A stretch of 64,000 nt of DNA from Colwellia sp. 39_35_sub15_T18 (GCA_002162675.1 MAAE01000048.1:62001-126000); one strand, 5' to 3'. Shown: positions 1-9,730, numbered from the stretch's first letter. Notes: a model not told the origin generated them from the letters alone. Numbers and translations: made by a program.

Positions 1-43
1 ATTTTTTGCCTTTCGCCTCAAATGAACCTTCAATGATATTCAT
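1..43 (-). CDS. possible 6,7-dimethyl-8-ribityllumazine synthase, N-terminus only
   Basis: Only the first 14 codons lie in the window. They read MNIIEGSFEAKGKK and start at an ATG whose complement is at 41-43, with a GGAA-type ribosome-binding sequence about 8 bases upstream. This opening resembles the usual N-terminus of RibH, the riboflavin-pathway lumazine synthase. Fourteen residues are too few for a firm call, so this is a suggestion. The 203 bases between this start and mlaA hold nothing else I can name. Confidence 0.35.
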   Translation of the reverse strand, partial: MNIIEGSFEAKGKK

Positions 44-246
44 CTAAAATTTCCAATAAAGTGGGTTGAATAAAAATTTTCGCAATTCTAGCAAAGAACA
101 ACTAGATTCGGTACTTTTTTATAGCTTTTTATCTTAAAAAATTCACAACATGAGCGCTATAAAACACAGATCATTGTTTCAGCAACGACAAGGCTGACTA
201 GGTGATTGTTTGACGTAATGATATAAATGATTGAATAGAATCACGG

Positions 247-1023
247 TTAATCTATATCGTCAAATTCATCCAAAAAAGCATCTATCTCGGCTTCTTCATC
301 TTCGTCAATCACGATAGGTGGATTACCATCATAAAGGCGATAATCCATATTTTGAAAATAAGCATTTTTGATGAACTCATAAGGATCAATTGACTCAACA
401 AGAAGTTGCTCCTGATCTCGAATAGCGGCTCTTTTCTCTAAACTCAGCACGCCCAAGCGCACTAGGTTAGGCCAAAAATCTATAACGGCTAATGGCCAAT
501 ATAAACCATCAACGTAATCACCAACCTCTTCTCTTACCGAGCTAGGACCAAGTCCAGGTACCACAAGATATGGACCATCACCTACACCATAGCTACCTAA
601 TACCTCACCAAATTCTTCTTGCTCACCTGACCAATCAAAATCACTGGCAGGATCATAAAAGCCCAACAAACCTATGGTGGAATTAAGCACGAATCGCCCG
701 GTACTTTTTGCCGCAGCGGTAAATTTTAATTGTAAGACGTTGTTGATGATGCTTGATGGTTCATTCAAATTCAGCGCCATATTATAAAGGCCAGTGCGTA
801 AGAATGGTGGCGTATAAGCGGTGTATAACTCAGAGGCTGGTTTATAAACATACTTATCGGCATAATCCCAAGTAAAGGTCCAAAAAGGACGGTTAATCAC
901 TTCCAACGGATCACGAGGATCACTAGTGCTTTCATCCGTTGGTGGTGTTGACGAGCAACCACTAATAAAAACGAAAGTAACTAATATAAAAAGACGAAAA
1001 TAATGGAGTACAGAAAAATTCAC
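247..1023 (-). CDS. mlaA: MlaA/VacJ-family outer-membrane lipoprotein
   Basis: MlaA is the outer-membrane component of the Mla system, which removes misplaced phospholipids from the outer leaflet and passes them inward. The 258-residue product has a hydrophobic signal sequence ending in a lipobox, with FISGCSS placing the lipidated Cys near residue 23. The family core follows: DPLEVINRPFWTFTWDYADKYV, the region around NEPSSIINNVLQ, and the GLGPSSVRE segment. The C-terminus is an unusual acidic tail rich in D and E. Translation starts at GTG (complement of 1021-1023) behind an AAGGA-like site. The gene lies just beyond the chemotaxis operon, separated by an inverted repeat, so it is probably transcribed separately and is unrelated to motility. 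Confidence 0.9.
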   Translation of the reverse strand: MNFSVLHYFRLFILVTFVFISGCSSTPPTDESTSDPRDPLEVINRPFWTFTWDYADKYVYKPASELYTAYTPPFLRTGLYNMALNLNEPSSIINNVLQLKFTAAAKSTGRFVLNSTIGLLGFYDPASDFDWSGEQEEFGEVLGSYGVGDGPYLVVPGLGPSSVREEVGDYVDGLYWPLAVIDFWPNLVRLGVLSLEKRAAIRDQEQLLVESIDPYEFIKNAYFQNMDYRLYDGNPPIVIDEDEEAEIDAFLDEFDDID

Positions 1024-1072
1024 AAGCCTAAATCCTTGATATTACATGTCATAAGGTACTAAAAACAGCTCA

Positions 1073-1122
1073 GTTTAACATAAACCTAAACCTCTTCAAG
1101 GTGGTTTTAGTATATGTTAAAC
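1073..1122. terminator. long imperfect inverted repeat, likely terminator of the chemotaxis operon
   Basis: GTTTAACATA at 1073-1082 pairs perfectly with TATGTTAAAC at 1113-1122, and the inner arms pair imperfectly, giving about 20 paired positions round a short loop. On the minus strand a GTTTTT run follows about ten bases after the hairpin. It lies between the last chemotaxis-operon gene and mlaA, where a terminator would be expected. Function is inferred from position. Confidence 0.5.
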
Positions 1123-1153
1123 AGGCTTTATATAGTGTGTAACTCAAGGGCAC

Positions 1154-1621
1154 TTAAGAACGAGTCGTTTTTTGATAGACAGACAATAACATTTCAGCTT
1201 CAGCGCGGGGCAATTCACACTCACTGACAATTTCATCAAGCTCAGCCCCTTTTTTTGCTAACTTAATAGCTCGAGAATAAAACTTATCCTCACCCTGCCC
1301 TACTTGCAATTGTTCCATAGCAACTTGTTGTTCATTGACATGGCTTTGTAAAGCCTTAATTCTATGCTCAAGTTGTTTTGATACTTGAATATTCTCTAAA
1401 GATGCCTGTTCATGTTTAGTTAATAGGTTTTTATTATCAAGCTGTAATTGTTCGTATGCTGATTGCAAATTAGCAATCAGCAATTCAGTTGCCTGAGACT
1501 GTGACTCTATAACGGCAATCCTAACTTTATGTCGAGCAGAGATGACCAAAACGATAATAAAAAAAATAAAGCTCAACGCTAAGGCAAGCACAGCAATAAT
1601 GGGAACAGCTAACATAGACAT
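1154..1621 (-). CDS. DUF2802 membrane-anchored coiled-coil protein
   Basis: This 155-residue protein has one N-terminal membrane segment at about residues 5-28. A long coiled coil rich in Q, E, L and K follows to about residue 105. The C-terminal domain, about residues 113-151 (YSRAIKLAKKGAELDEIV and onward), matches the DUF2802 pattern. Such genes commonly close the fliA-che-mot-par-cheW operon of polar flagellates, as here, where it follows cheW by 41 bases. No function is established. Position suggests a role at the cell pole with the chemotaxis array, which is inference only. Confidence 0.75.
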   Translation of the reverse strand: MSMLAVPIIAVLALALSFIFFIIVLVISARHKVRIAVIESQSQATELLIANLQSAYEQLQLDNKNLLTKHEQASLENIQVSKQLEHRIKALQSHVNEQQVAMEQLQVGQGEDKFYSRAIKLAKKGAELDEIVSECELPRAEAEMLLSVYQKTTRS

Positions 1622-1662
1622 AGAGTTTAATCGCTCAATTTTTTGACCATTTACTATTTCAG

Positions 1663-2157
1663 TTAGAACTGCTTTAGTTCATCCCATTCATCATCCGACA
1701 ACAGTTGATCTAAATCGACTAAAATCAGTAGTTCACCATCACGATTAGAGACACCTTGAATAAATTGTGCACTTTCGTCATTACCGACATTGGGTGCGTC
1801 ATCAATTTCAGAGGCTTTGAGGTAAACAACTTCGGCAACACTGTCGACTAAAATACCAATCACTTGCTTTTCTGACTCAATAACAACGACACGTGTATTG
1901 TCAGTAACATCACATGGCTCTAGGCCAAAACGAGAGCGAGTATCAATAACGGTAACAACATTACCACGTAAGTTAATAATACCTAGTACATATAAGGGAG
2001 CACCAGGCACAGGCGCAATTTCACTATACCTTAATACTTCTTGCACCTGCATAACGTTAATGCCATAGGTTTCATTTTCTAGCTTAAAGGTTACCCATTG
2101 AAGCACTTCATCATTTGCATCTTTTTTTCCGCTAGTACTGCGTCTTTCATCAGACAT
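1663..2157 (-). CDS. cheW: chemotaxis coupling protein CheW
   Basis: CheW links chemoreceptors to the CheA kinase in the signalling array. The 164-residue product is the usual single CheW domain: WVTFKLENETYGINVMQVQEVLRY, then the APLYVLGIINLRGNVVTVIDTR segment that contacts CheA and receptors, and the VDSVAEVVYL region. The first 15 or so residues are a short charged leader. A GAGGCAATT ribosome-binding site lies just ahead of the ATG. It follows parP, so the operon carries two CheW-fold proteins side by side: this canonical one and the ParP fusion. Confidence 0.95.
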   Translation of the reverse strand: MSDERRSTSGKKDANDEVLQWVTFKLENETYGINVMQVQEVLRYSEIAPVPGAPLYVLGIINLRGNVVTVIDTRSRFGLEPCDVTDNTRVVVIESEKQVIGILVDSVAEVVYLKASEIDDAPNVGNDESAQFIQGVSNRDGELLILVDLDQLLSDDEWDELKQF

Positions 2158-2213
2158 ACCAATTGCCTCTTAAATTTAATTTGACCAATTAACTATTTTA
2201 TTTAACTTGAGTA

Positions 2214-2990
2214 TTAATCAAGTTGATTAATTCCGCTACCTTCATTGAGTAAGGCTATTAAAGCATCTACATCAAGTAAGGCACACATTTTGTTTTTTAC
2301 CAACCCTGCTAACCAAGGACGCTTACTCGATGAGTCTAGCCATTTCACTTCATCTTGCTGTAAAACGACAGTATCAACTAAGTTTTCAGCCATTAATCCC
2401 CAGCGACTATCGTTTAACATGATAATATATTGATAGTTTAGCGAATTTTTTAGTGTTTCGTCACATTTTTCTGGCATTACCCATAATGCAGTATCGACAA
2501 CGTTAATTTTTTCATCTCGATAGAGCATAACGCCTTTAAACCAATCAGGCTTCCCCATTAATGAAGTCGTTTTATCGACCTTATGGATACCACCTAACTC
2601 AATTAAAGGCACAGCTATCGTTAACCCTGCGACATCAAAAAACAGTGCTTGAAAATCACCTTGACGGTAGCTTTTAGGCGTTTTAACTATAAAATCGCCA
2701 CTGCTTTTTTGTGTCGTTAATGCAACTTCGCCTTGCGATTGCTGGGCGAATTTGTTTTCAGTGATTTCTTGTTGGGCAAATTCTTGCTGAGTATCGACAT
2801 CACTTGGAGCAATATCAAGTTCAGCATTAACATTTTGAAGTAATGTTTCTAAACGATTATTTTCAATAACATTGTGAGTTTTACTGGCAACTTTAATTGT
2901 TTTCTTCTCTAGCTCAGGCAACTCTTCTGTCAATAATTCAGACAAATAGTTTTTCATTACCTTTTTACTAGCTGCTAATGGTTTTGCCAT
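2214..2990 (-). CDS. parP: ParP-like CheW-domain protein (array polar anchoring)
   Basis: In Vibrio, ParP has a C-terminal CheW-like (AIF) domain that inserts into chemoreceptor arrays and binds CheA, and it connects to the ParC ATPase for polar localisation. This 258-residue protein has a low-complexity N-terminal half (about residues 1-105, rich in E, Q, A and V). A degenerate CheW-like domain follows from about residue 110, with FQALFFDVAGLTIAVPLIEL, the KPDWFKGVMLYRDEKINVVD segment and WGLMAENLVDTVVL. It lies directly after parC with no gap, the conserved pair arrangement. The assignment rests on domain layout plus neighbour; low conservation of the N-terminal half is normal in the family. 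Confidence 0.8.
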   Translation of the reverse strand: MAKPLAASKKVMKNYLSELLTEELPELEKKTIKVASKTHNVIENNRLETLLQNVNAELDIAPSDVDTQQEFAQQEITENKFAQQSQGEVALTTQKSSGDFIVKTPKSYRQGDFQALFFDVAGLTIAVPLIELGGIHKVDKTTSLMGKPDWFKGVMLYRDEKINVVDTALWVMPEKCDETLKNSLNYQYIIMLNDSRWGLMAENLVDTVVLQQDEVKWLDSSSKRPWLAGLVKNKMCALLDVDALIALLNEGSGINQLD

Positions 2991-3770
2991 TTATTTGCTA
3001 CTTCTTTTGGGAGATTTCATTAAATAATCTAATAAATTTTTATAAGCGAAAACACCGCGAGAATTAGCAGCAAAATGCGAAGGTACTTTTTGGGCAACAC
3101 TCGCATTTCTAAAGTTGGTATCTATCGGAATAACACCCGGCCAAACTTTATCGCCATATATATCTTGTAGTTGTTGATACGCTAAAATTGAGGCTTTCGT
3201 TCTTTTATCAAACATAGTAGGAACGATACTATATTTGAATGGTTCATCTTGCTCACCTTGCATAATATCCATGGTTTTAATCATGCGGTCTAAGCCTTTC
3301 AAGGCTAAAAACTCTGTTTGAACTGGCACAACTATTAGATCAGATGCCGCTAAAGCATTCACCATTAACACCCCTAAAACAGGTGGGCAGTCCATCAAAA
3401 CATAGTCATAGTATTCTGCCACTTTTTGCATGGCTTTTTTCAATACTAAGCCCATGCCGCCTTTAGCGCCGAGTGAACGGTCAAGTGTCGCTAACCCCAT
3501 GGTTGCAGGTAAAATATCAATATTGCTATATTGTGTTGGGCATAAGCTTTGTAATATTTGTTCTTTGGTGGAAACCTGCACAAAGAGATCATAGACACTG
3601 AGTTCTAAATCTTCAGACTCAATACCAAAATAGTAACTTAAAGAAGCATGAGGATCGGTGTCAACCAGCAGCACTTTTTTACCACACTCAGCCAATAATC
3701 CAGCTAAAGCAATGGTTGTGGTAGTTTTACCAACACCACCTTTTTGATTTGCTACAGTCCAAACTTCCAA
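2991..3770 (-). CDS. parC: ParA-like ATPase ParC, polar localisation of chemotaxis arrays
   Basis: This 259-residue P-loop ATPase of the ParA/MinD group has the deviant Walker A KGGVGKT at about residues 10-16, the switch I region VDTDPHASLSYYFG, and DYVLMDCPPVLG as Walker B. In polar flagellates the chemotaxis-operon ParA homologue (ParC) positions chemosensory arrays at the pole and helps both daughters inherit one. Its place between motD and parP supports this role over plasmid or chromosome partition. No ParB gene and no parS-like site is nearby. Confidence 0.88.
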   Translation of the reverse strand: MEVWTVANQKGGVGKTTTTIALAGLLAECGKKVLLVDTDPHASLSYYFGIESEDLELSVYDLFVQVSTKEQILQSLCPTQYSNIDILPATMGLATLDRSLGAKGGMGLVLKKAMQKVAEYYDYVLMDCPPVLGVLMVNALAASDLIVVPVQTEFLALKGLDRMIKTMDIMQGEQDEPFKYSIVPTMFDKRTKASILAYQQLQDIYGDKVWPGVIPIDTNFRNASVAQKVPSHFAANSRGVFAYKNLLDYLMKSPKRSSK

Positions 3771-3843
3771 TACTTAATCCTAGTCATTTCAATAAAAAAG
3801 CTAACCTATATTTTACATACGTTACACTAGTTTATCGTTAATT

Positions 3844-4845
3844 TTATTGCTCACTTTCATTCTTTATTACATTACTTTTATCTTGCTCTGATAATACATC
3901 TTCATTTCGTGTGGTAATACGAATGCCGCCATTAGGTAATCGAATAATTTTAACTTCATTACCTTCATCAGTGGCATCAACTATCTTAGTGATCGCTTCA
4001 ACATCTTTAACGCTAATGGTAGGCGTATTCAGTAAGTTTGATTTTTCCAAACCATACTTAGAAATAGCCACCACTACTTTTCTATTTTTTGCTCGCCCTT
4101 GTACAGTAGCATTATCAGCACTAGGATAATATTGGCCATAACCTTCTATCGCCATTCTTGCTGGGTCCATGCCTTGCTTTTCCAATAACCGCAGAATTGA
4201 AGTGGCTCTATAAACAGATAATTCCCAGTTTGATGAAAAAATCTCTGTATTAATCGCTTGGTTATCAGTATAGCCTCTGACACGAACAAAGTTAGTGACT
4301 TCACCAAGAACATCATAAATAACGGCTAATATACTAGTGGCGGCATTAGTGGCAGAAGAAGAGCCGCTGGGGAATAACAAGCCACTATTTAATTCAATTT
4401 CTAACCAGTCACCATCAATTTGTAATTGCGCATAACCTGACTCAACAAGTTCATAAAGTGCCGCGTGAAGCTCTTCCTCTAAGGACGTTAAATTAGTGCC
4501 CACTTGCGAATTTGAGATATTGGACAGTGTTTGCTCACCAGCTAATAATTGTGGCCCGGCAATATCCAATATGCCATTACCATAGAGTCTTTTGTTAGTC
4601 TTACTACTGTTAACGTCAAGTATGTCATCACCATGACCACGGTTTTTGGGCAGTTCATTATTCGCTTGAAAAACGCGTCCCACTGACTCTGTGATGGTTT
4701 CAAAGGGTTTTTCATTCACCATAGCCATAGCATAAAGCACAACAAACAAGGCAAATAACAAGGTCATATAATCGGCATACGAAACCAGCCAGCGATGAAC
4801 ATTATCATGCTCGACACTATGCCTATTTTTGCGTAAACGGTTCAC
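3844..4845 (-). CDS. motD: flagellar stator protein MotB/MotD family
   Basis: This 333-residue stator subunit anchors the ion channel to peptidoglycan. The single N-terminal membrane helix carries the ion-binding aspartate (D25 in SYADYMTLLFALF). The C-terminal OmpA-like peptidoglycan-binding domain includes VRVRGYTDNQ, NWELSVYRA and GYGQYYP. A further stretch of about 60 residues follows the OmpA domain. Its ATG overlaps the motC stop by 4 bases, so the two are translationally coupled. In Pseudomonas the stator pair at this place in the che operon is called MotCD; I use those names by position. The coupling ion (H+ or Na+) cannot be settled by eye. Confidence 0.85.
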   Translation of the reverse strand: MNRLRKNRHSVEHDNVHRWLVSYADYMTLLFALFVVLYAMAMVNEKPFETITESVGRVFQANNELPKNRGHGDDILDVNSSKTNKRLYGNGILDIAGPQLLAGEQTLSNISNSQVGTNLTSLEEELHAALYELVESGYAQLQIDGDWLEIELNSGLLFPSGSSSATNAATSILAVIYDVLGEVTNFVRVRGYTDNQAINTEIFSSNWELSVYRATSILRLLEKQGMDPARMAIEGYGQYYPSADNATVQGRAKNRKVVVAISKYGLEKSNLLNTPTISVKDVEAITKIVDATDEGNEVKIIRLPNGGIRITTRNEDVLSEQDKSNVIKNESEQ

Positions 4846-5588
4846 TGCACTAACCTAAAGGCTGATAATTTGTTCTCTATCGCATGAGGATTTTCACCCT
4901 GAGCAATAGAAGTTAAGCCTTCTGATATCATTTCACGATACATGGTTTGTTGATGAATAATGGCTCTAATTTTATTCGCTATCGGGATGTAGATTAAATT
5001 GGCAAAGCCGACACCATAAATAGTGGCAATAAAGGCTGTGGCAATACCTTGCCCAAGTAACGATGGTTCGGTTAAGTTACTCATGGCATGAATAAGTCCT
5101 AACACTGCCCCTAAAATCCCTATGGTTGGGCTATACCCTCCCATAGATTCAAAAACATTAGCTGAACGCAAATTATGCTCACGAAAGATATCAAGATCTA
5201 ACTCAAGTGAAACTCTTAAGTTTTCCAGCTCTACACCATCAACTAATAAATTCAAACCTTTTTGGGTAAAAGGCTCTTCTTCGTCTAAGGCAATATCTTC
5301 TAGTACAAGATAACCTGATTCACGTGCCTTTTCAGCCCATAAAACAATATTATCAATACCTTGCTCAATATTATATTTTGGTGGCGAAAAAACCCATTTC
5401 AGTAGGGATAAAGCATGAAAAAATTGACTGCTTGACGATTGCAGCATAACAGCGCCAACGGTACCACCAAAAACAATCAAAAAAGCAGGCAACTCAAATA
5501 AAGCCGTTATCGAACCGCCATCTAGAGTAAAGCCAAGATAAATAGCCAATACTGCAACGAATAACCCTGCAATACTGAGCCTATCCAT
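4842..5588 (-). CDS. motC: flagellar stator protein MotA/MotC family
   Basis: This 248-residue stator subunit has the MotA pattern of four membrane segments. The first two lie at the N-terminus ([21 protein letters not shown] and [19 protein letters not shown]). A cytoplasmic loop contacts the rotor, and two C-terminal helices follow ([19 protein letters not shown] and [20 protein letters not shown]). The start overlaps the end of cheB by 8 bases. It forms the torque-generating channel with the next gene. A second stator system probably lies elsewhere in the genome, since this position normally holds the auxiliary pair; that is inference. Confidence 0.88.
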   Translation of the reverse strand: MDRLSIAGLFVAVLAIYLGFTLDGGSITALFELPAFLIVFGGTVGAVMLQSSSSQFFHALSLLKWVFSPPKYNIEQGIDNIVLWAEKARESGYLVLEDIALDEEEPFTQKGLNLLVDGVELENLRVSLELDLDIFREHNLRSANVFESMGGYSPTIGILGAVLGLIHAMSNLTEPSLLGQGIATAFIATIYGVGFANLIYIPIANKIRAIIHQQTMYREMISEGLTSIAQGENPHAIENKLSAFRLVQ

Positions 5589-6726
5589 GCGTAACCTCTT
5601 TTAAAATAGTACTAGCAACACTGTCTAATGGTAAAGACAACTGGGAAATACCCGCAGCATGTACAGCTTGTGGCATACCATAAACTACACTTGTTTGCTC
5701 ATCTTGTGCCCAAATAGTCGCACCTTTAGCTTTTAACATTCGAGACCCCTCTCTGCCATCAGCGCCCATTCCCGTTAAAATAACACCTAAGACATTACCG
5801 TTAAAGATTTTAGCGGCTGAACCAAAACTGACATCGACACTAGGTTTAAAGGTTATTTTTGCTGAATTATCATCAATTATTTTAATTCTAGCTGCATTTT
5901 CTGTACCACTAATAATCATTTGACGACCGCCTGGCGCTAAATAGGCACAGCCTGGTTTAAGTACATCGCCATCGCTGGCTTCTTTGATATTAATTTCACA
6001 TAAAGAATTTAAGCGATTAGCAAAGGCTTGGGTAAAAGTAGCAGGCATGTGCTGAACCATAATTATCGGCAAAGGGAAGTTAGCAGGGAGTTGAGTTAGA
6101 ATTTTCTGCAGAGCAACTGGGCCACCTGTAGAGGTACCAATAGCCAATAGTTTATAATTTTTACCTGAAGGTTTGTTAAATATTGCTTGCTGTTTCTTGG
6201 TCTCACTTCTCTCGACAACAGCTCTTGTCAAAGAGGCTTGAGACTTACGCGTACTAATAGACGTTTGAGTCGCTGACGTGCGAGTAGTAACTGTTCGGTT
6301 GGTAATAAGCTGGCTTTTTGCGACACCACGTTTTCTAGCTAGCTGAGCAACGCGTTGACGCAATAAACTGCCAGCTTCATCACTATTTTGTGCTATTTCA
6401 CTAAATTTTTTAGGTAAAAAATCTAGGGCGCCCGCTTCAAGTGCTTCTAGCGTCGATTTAGCCCCTTGATGCGTTAAAGAGGAAAACATCAGAATCGCGG
6501 TTGGTGATTGCACCATGATTTTCTTTACCGCCGCTATGCCATTTAGTACTGGCATTTCGATATCCATGGTTATCACATCAGGTTTTAGAGCAAGCGCTTT
6601 ATCTACGGCTTCTTGACCATTTACTGCTACATCAATAACTTCTAGCTGTGGGTCTTTATTTAATATATCAGTGACTCGTCGTCTAAAAAAACTTGAATCA
6701 TCAACAACAAGCACCTTATAGGCCAT
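5581..6726 (-). CDS. cheB: chemotaxis methylesterase/deamidase CheB
   Basis: CheB removes methyl groups from receptor glutamates when phosphorylated by CheA, giving adaptation. The 381-residue product has an N-terminal receiver domain with D10 and the phospho-acceptor D55 (in VITMDIEMP). A variable S/T/R/Q-rich linker follows at about residues 130-190. The C-terminal esterase has the catalytic triad pattern: Ser in AIGTSTGGP, His in [10 protein letters not shown] and Asp in GMGADGREG. The linker is longer and more repetitive in S, T and R than usual. No cheR is seen in the window, so the methyltransferase must be encoded elsewhere. Confidence 0.96.
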   Translation of the reverse strand: MAYKVLVVDDSSFFRRRVTDILNKDPQLEVIDVAVNGQEAVDKALALKPDVITMDIEMPVLNGIAAVKKIMVQSPTAILMFSSLTHQGAKSTLEALEAGALDFLPKKFSEIAQNSDEAGSLLRQRVAQLARKRGVAKSQLITNRTVTTRTSATQTSISTRKSQASLTRAVVERSETKKQQAIFNKPSGKNYKLLAIGTSTGGPVALQKILTQLPANFPLPIIMVQHMPATFTQAFANRLNSLCEINIKEASDGDVLKPGCAYLAPGGRQMIISGTENAARIKIIDDNSAKITFKPSVDVSFGSAAKIFNGNVLGVILTGMGADGREGSRMLKAKGATIWAQDEQTSVVYGMPQAVHAAGISQLSLPLDSVASTILKEVTHG

Positions 6727-6760
6727 TTACTTCCTCTACTTAATCAAAATCAACAATGAG

Positions 6761-8935
6761 CTATGAACGCAACTTCTTATTTACTGGTGATTTTTTAGCA
6801 TAAAACTTTAACATATTGGCTATGTCTAAAATCAGGGCAATACCACCGTCACTGGTTATCGTCGCTCCTGCCATACCTGGCGTACCGTGCAATAATCTAT
6901 CGAGAGGTTTGATAACCACTTCTTCCTGACCAATTAGCCTATCAACAACAAAGGCAATTTGCTGGTTCCCTAATTGCACAATAACCACATGACCTTTATC
7001 TCTAGGTTTATCAACATAATTTCTTACTAACCACTGATCTAAATAAAATAATGGGATAGCTTTTTCTCGAACTATAATAGTCAATTGACCATCAACACTA
7101 TTAGTATTAGTCAAATCAAGGTGGAAAATTTCATTAACAGCCGCTAATGGCAAAGCAAACGTTTGCTCACCTACAACCACCATTAATGTCGGTAAAATAG
7201 CTAACGTTAATGGTACTTTTATTTCTAATACCGTCCCGACGCCCATTTCAGAGTCAATACTTACCGTACCGTTTAGTTGGGTGATTTTGGTTTTCACCAC
7301 ATCCATACCAACACCACGACCTGAAACTTCAGATATTTCAGTTTTAGTTGAAAACCCTGGTGCAAAAATCAAACTAAAGGCTTCTTTGTCTGGCATTTTT
7401 GCTGCCGCCTCAGCGTCAAGCACACCACGGTCAATGGCAATATTTTTTAACTTTTCTGCATCCATACCTGCGCCATCATCTTTGATGGTTAACAGAATAT
7501 GGTCTCCTTCTTGAGAGGCAGACAACAACACAGTACCTTGACGCGGCTTACCCATAGCTTCACGAACATCAGGTTCTTCAACACCATGATCAACCGAGTT
7601 ACGCACTAAATGCACTAAAGGATCAGCGAGTGCTTCAACAAGGTTTTTATCTAAATCTGTTTCTTCACCTTCGAGTACTAATTTAATATCTTTGTCCAAA
7701 CTACGTGCCAAATCACGTACAACACGAGGAAAACGACCAAAAACCTTTTTAATAGGCTGCATACGCGTTTTCATTACCGCGCCTTGCAAGTCAGTAGTTA
7801 CCGCATCTAAATTTGATACCGCTTTGGTTAAGTCTTCATCATCAGAGATTAAGCCTAAACTTGTTAAGCGATTTCTAACTAACACTAGTTCGCCAACCAT
7901 ATTCATGATTTTATCTAGTCGTTTAGTATCAACCCTAACGGTAGTTTCGCCTTGTGGTACGGCAGGTTGATTGGCTTTTGCTGTTGATGGTTTTGCCGCT
8001 TTACTGGCTGCTTTAGTTGTCGGCTTTGTCGTAGCAGATTTTTTCTGTACAGGCGCTGGTGGTGCCACTTTAGCGCTAGGAGCCTGAGGCGTACCTTTAG
8101 GTATAGATGCTATTGGTGTTGCTGCACTTGCTTTAGGTGCTTGACCTTTGCCATGCAGTTCATCTAACAGGTTTTCAAATTCATCATCATTAATATCATC
8201 AGAAGAAGAGCTTAATGTTGAGCCAGTTTCACTGGAGCTTGCTGAAAAAGCACCTTGACCATGTAATTCATCAAGCAATGATTCAAATTCATCATCTGAA
8301 ATTTCATCGCTATTACCCGCTAAAGAGCTGGGCGGAGGGCTTGCTGGTGAGGCTTCTACCGTAATAGGTGCTGCAACGGCACTAGGAGAACCACCGCCGT
8401 GCAATTCATCAAGTAAACGTTCAAATTCATCTTCACTCATGTCATCATTTGAGCTTATCGACGCACTGACTGGTTCAGACATTTCTGGCGCAGTAACTAC
8501 GGGTACTGGTGCTGTAACGACAGGTTCTGCTGCACTTTCTTGCCCTTCAGGAACACTCAAGCGGTGAAGTTCCGCTAATAATTCAGGGGAAGCGGCAACT
8601 AAAGATTCTTTATTTTGCACTAAGGTAAACATTTCATTAACAGTATCAAGTGCTGATAAAATAGTATCCATTAATTCAGCGGTAACGGAGCGTTGCCCAT
8701 TACGTAGCAAATCAAATATATTTTCTGCACCGTGACACACATCAACCAATTCACCGAGTGCAAGAAAGCCCGCACCACCTTTTACCGTGTGAAAACCGCG
8801 AAAAATTGCATTAAGTAAATCAGCATTATCAACATCATTTTCAAGTTCAACTAATTGCTCAGAAAGCAATTCGAGTATTTCACCCGCTTCAACTAAAAAG
8901 TCTTGTAGAATTTCTTCATCTGCTTCAAAAGACAT
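6761..8935 (-). CDS. cheA: chemotaxis histidine kinase CheA
   Basis: CheA phosphorylates CheY and CheB in response to receptors. The 724-residue product begins with an Hpt (P1) domain carrying the phospho-acceptor H49 in FHTVKGGAGF. A long unstructured middle, about residues 130-330, replaces a recognisable P2 domain; it holds three copies of a DEFExLLDELHG motif and an A/P/K-rich stretch. The P3 dimerisation helices (MNMVGELVLVRNRL), the HATPase domain (VRNSVDHGVE, DDGAGMD, GRGVGMDVV) and the C-terminal CheW-like P5 domain follow. The motif region corresponds in position to the LID domain through which ParC/ParP act on Vibrio CheA. Confidence 0.96.
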   Translation of the reverse strand: MSFEADEEILQDFLVEAGEILELLSEQLVELENDVDNADLLNAIFRGFHTVKGGAGFLALGELVDVCHGAENIFDLLRNGQRSVTAELMDTILSALDTVNEMFTLVQNKESLVAASPELLAELHRLSVPEGQESAAEPVVTAPVPVVTAPEMSEPVSASISSNDDMSEDEFERLLDELHGGGSPSAVAAPITVEASPASPPPSSLAGNSDEISDDEFESLLDELHGQGAFSASSSETGSTLSSSSDDINDDEFENLLDELHGKGQAPKASAATPIASIPKGTPQAPSAKVAPPAPVQKKSATTKPTTKAASKAAKPSTAKANQPAVPQGETTVRVDTKRLDKIMNMVGELVLVRNRLTSLGLISDDEDLTKAVSNLDAVTTDLQGAVMKTRMQPIKKVFGRFPRVVRDLARSLDKDIKLVLEGEETDLDKNLVEALADPLVHLVRNSVDHGVEEPDVREAMGKPRQGTVLLSASQEGDHILLTIKDDGAGMDAEKLKNIAIDRGVLDAEAAAKMPDKEAFSLIFAPGFSTKTEISEVSGRGVGMDVVKTKITQLNGTVSIDSEMGVGTVLEIKVPLTLAILPTLMVVVGEQTFALPLAAVNEIFHLDLTNTNSVDGQLTIIVREKAIPLFYLDQWLVRNYVDKPRDKGHVVIVQLGNQQIAFVVDRLIGQEEVVIKPLDRLLHGTPGMAGATITSDGGIALILDIANMLKFYAKKSPVNKKLRS
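8150..8440 (-). repeat. three coding copies of a DEFExLLDELHG motif in CheA
   Basis: CheA residues 166-180, 212-226 and 248-262 are near-identical 15-mers of the form (I/M)SDDEFExLLDELHG, separated by serine/proline-rich spacers of 20-30 residues. The codons have diverged, so this is a conserved protein repeat, not recent DNA slippage. The likely role is multivalent binding of the polar ParC/ParP system or another partner. That is inferred from position between the Hpt and dimerisation domains. Confidence 0.85.
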
Positions 8936-8947
8936 CCGTAACTCCTA

Positions 8948-9691
8948 TTAAAACCCTAGGCTTGATAAAAGATCATCAACATCGTCTTGATCTTCAACAA
9001 CATCATCTCTATTTTCTTTATTAACTATTGGTCCTTCAACGAGATTTTCACCCACCTTAGGAGTTGACTCAGTTTGCGCTTGTTCTGCAGAGATACCAAA
9101 GACTGTTAGCATATTGATCAAACTATCTTCTACTTCACGCACTAAATCGATCACTTTGCGAATAACTTGACCGGTTAAATCTTGAAAATCTTGCGCCATT
9201 AACACGTCAGTCATTAAACTATGAATACGAGATGTTTCTTTGCCTGTTGTTGCTAATAGGGTATCAATATCCCCACACAAGCTCTTAAACTCTTTTAAAT
9301 CAATTTCATTGTTCATCAGTTTAGTCCATGCGGGATTAACTGCACGAGCTTGCTCAGCAATGTTATCAACAACAGGAAATATGGCCTCAACGGCATCCAT
9401 GGTTTTATTAGCCGCTTCTTCAGTACGAGTAATAACATAGTTTAAGCGTTCTTTAGCATCGGGAATATCTGCCGTTGCTAAATCACTTAAACGAGAGTCT
9501 AATTGAAAATTAGTTAACGAGTCATGGAGTTGACGCGTTAATTTACCTATTTCAGCAAATAACTCTGAATTGATTGGATTTTGAATTTCGGCAACAAGCG
9601 CATCAGCTTTTTCTTGCTGATCCGCTTCTAAAAATTCCACCAAAGATTTAGCCTGTTCTAAAGAAACACGGCCCATCATTGCGATACTCAT
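8948..9691 (-). CDS. cheZ: CheY-P phosphatase CheZ
   Basis: CheZ speeds dephosphorylation of CheY-P and so resets the flagellar switch. The 247-residue protein is mostly helical, as expected for the four-helix bundle. The catalytic region is VLMAQDFQDLTGQVIRKV, which contains the active-site Gln of the DFQDLTGQ motif. The extreme C-terminus DDLLSSLGF is the conserved CheY-binding tail, preceded by an acidic linker. It lies between cheY and cheA in the standard order. Confidence 0.95.
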   Translation of the reverse strand: MSIAMMGRVSLEQAKSLVEFLEADQQEKADALVAEIQNPINSELFAEIGKLTRQLHDSLTNFQLDSRLSDLATADIPDAKERLNYVITRTEEAANKTMDAVEAIFPVVDNIAEQARAVNPAWTKLMNNEIDLKEFKSLCGDIDTLLATTGKETSRIHSLMTDVLMAQDFQDLTGQVIRKVIDLVREVEDSLINMLTVFGISAEQAQTESTPKVGENLVEGPIVNKENRDDVVEDQDDVDDLLSSLGF

Positions 9692-9730
9692 GCAAAGTCC
9701 TTAACTATTATTGCCCAACAAAAACAAGAA

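Noticed and set aside
2991..3770. ParA-like gene as a plasmid or chromosome partition gene
   Set aside because: No ParB or parS-like repeats are nearby, and the place between motD and a CheW-fold protein fits ParC of the chemotaxis operon.
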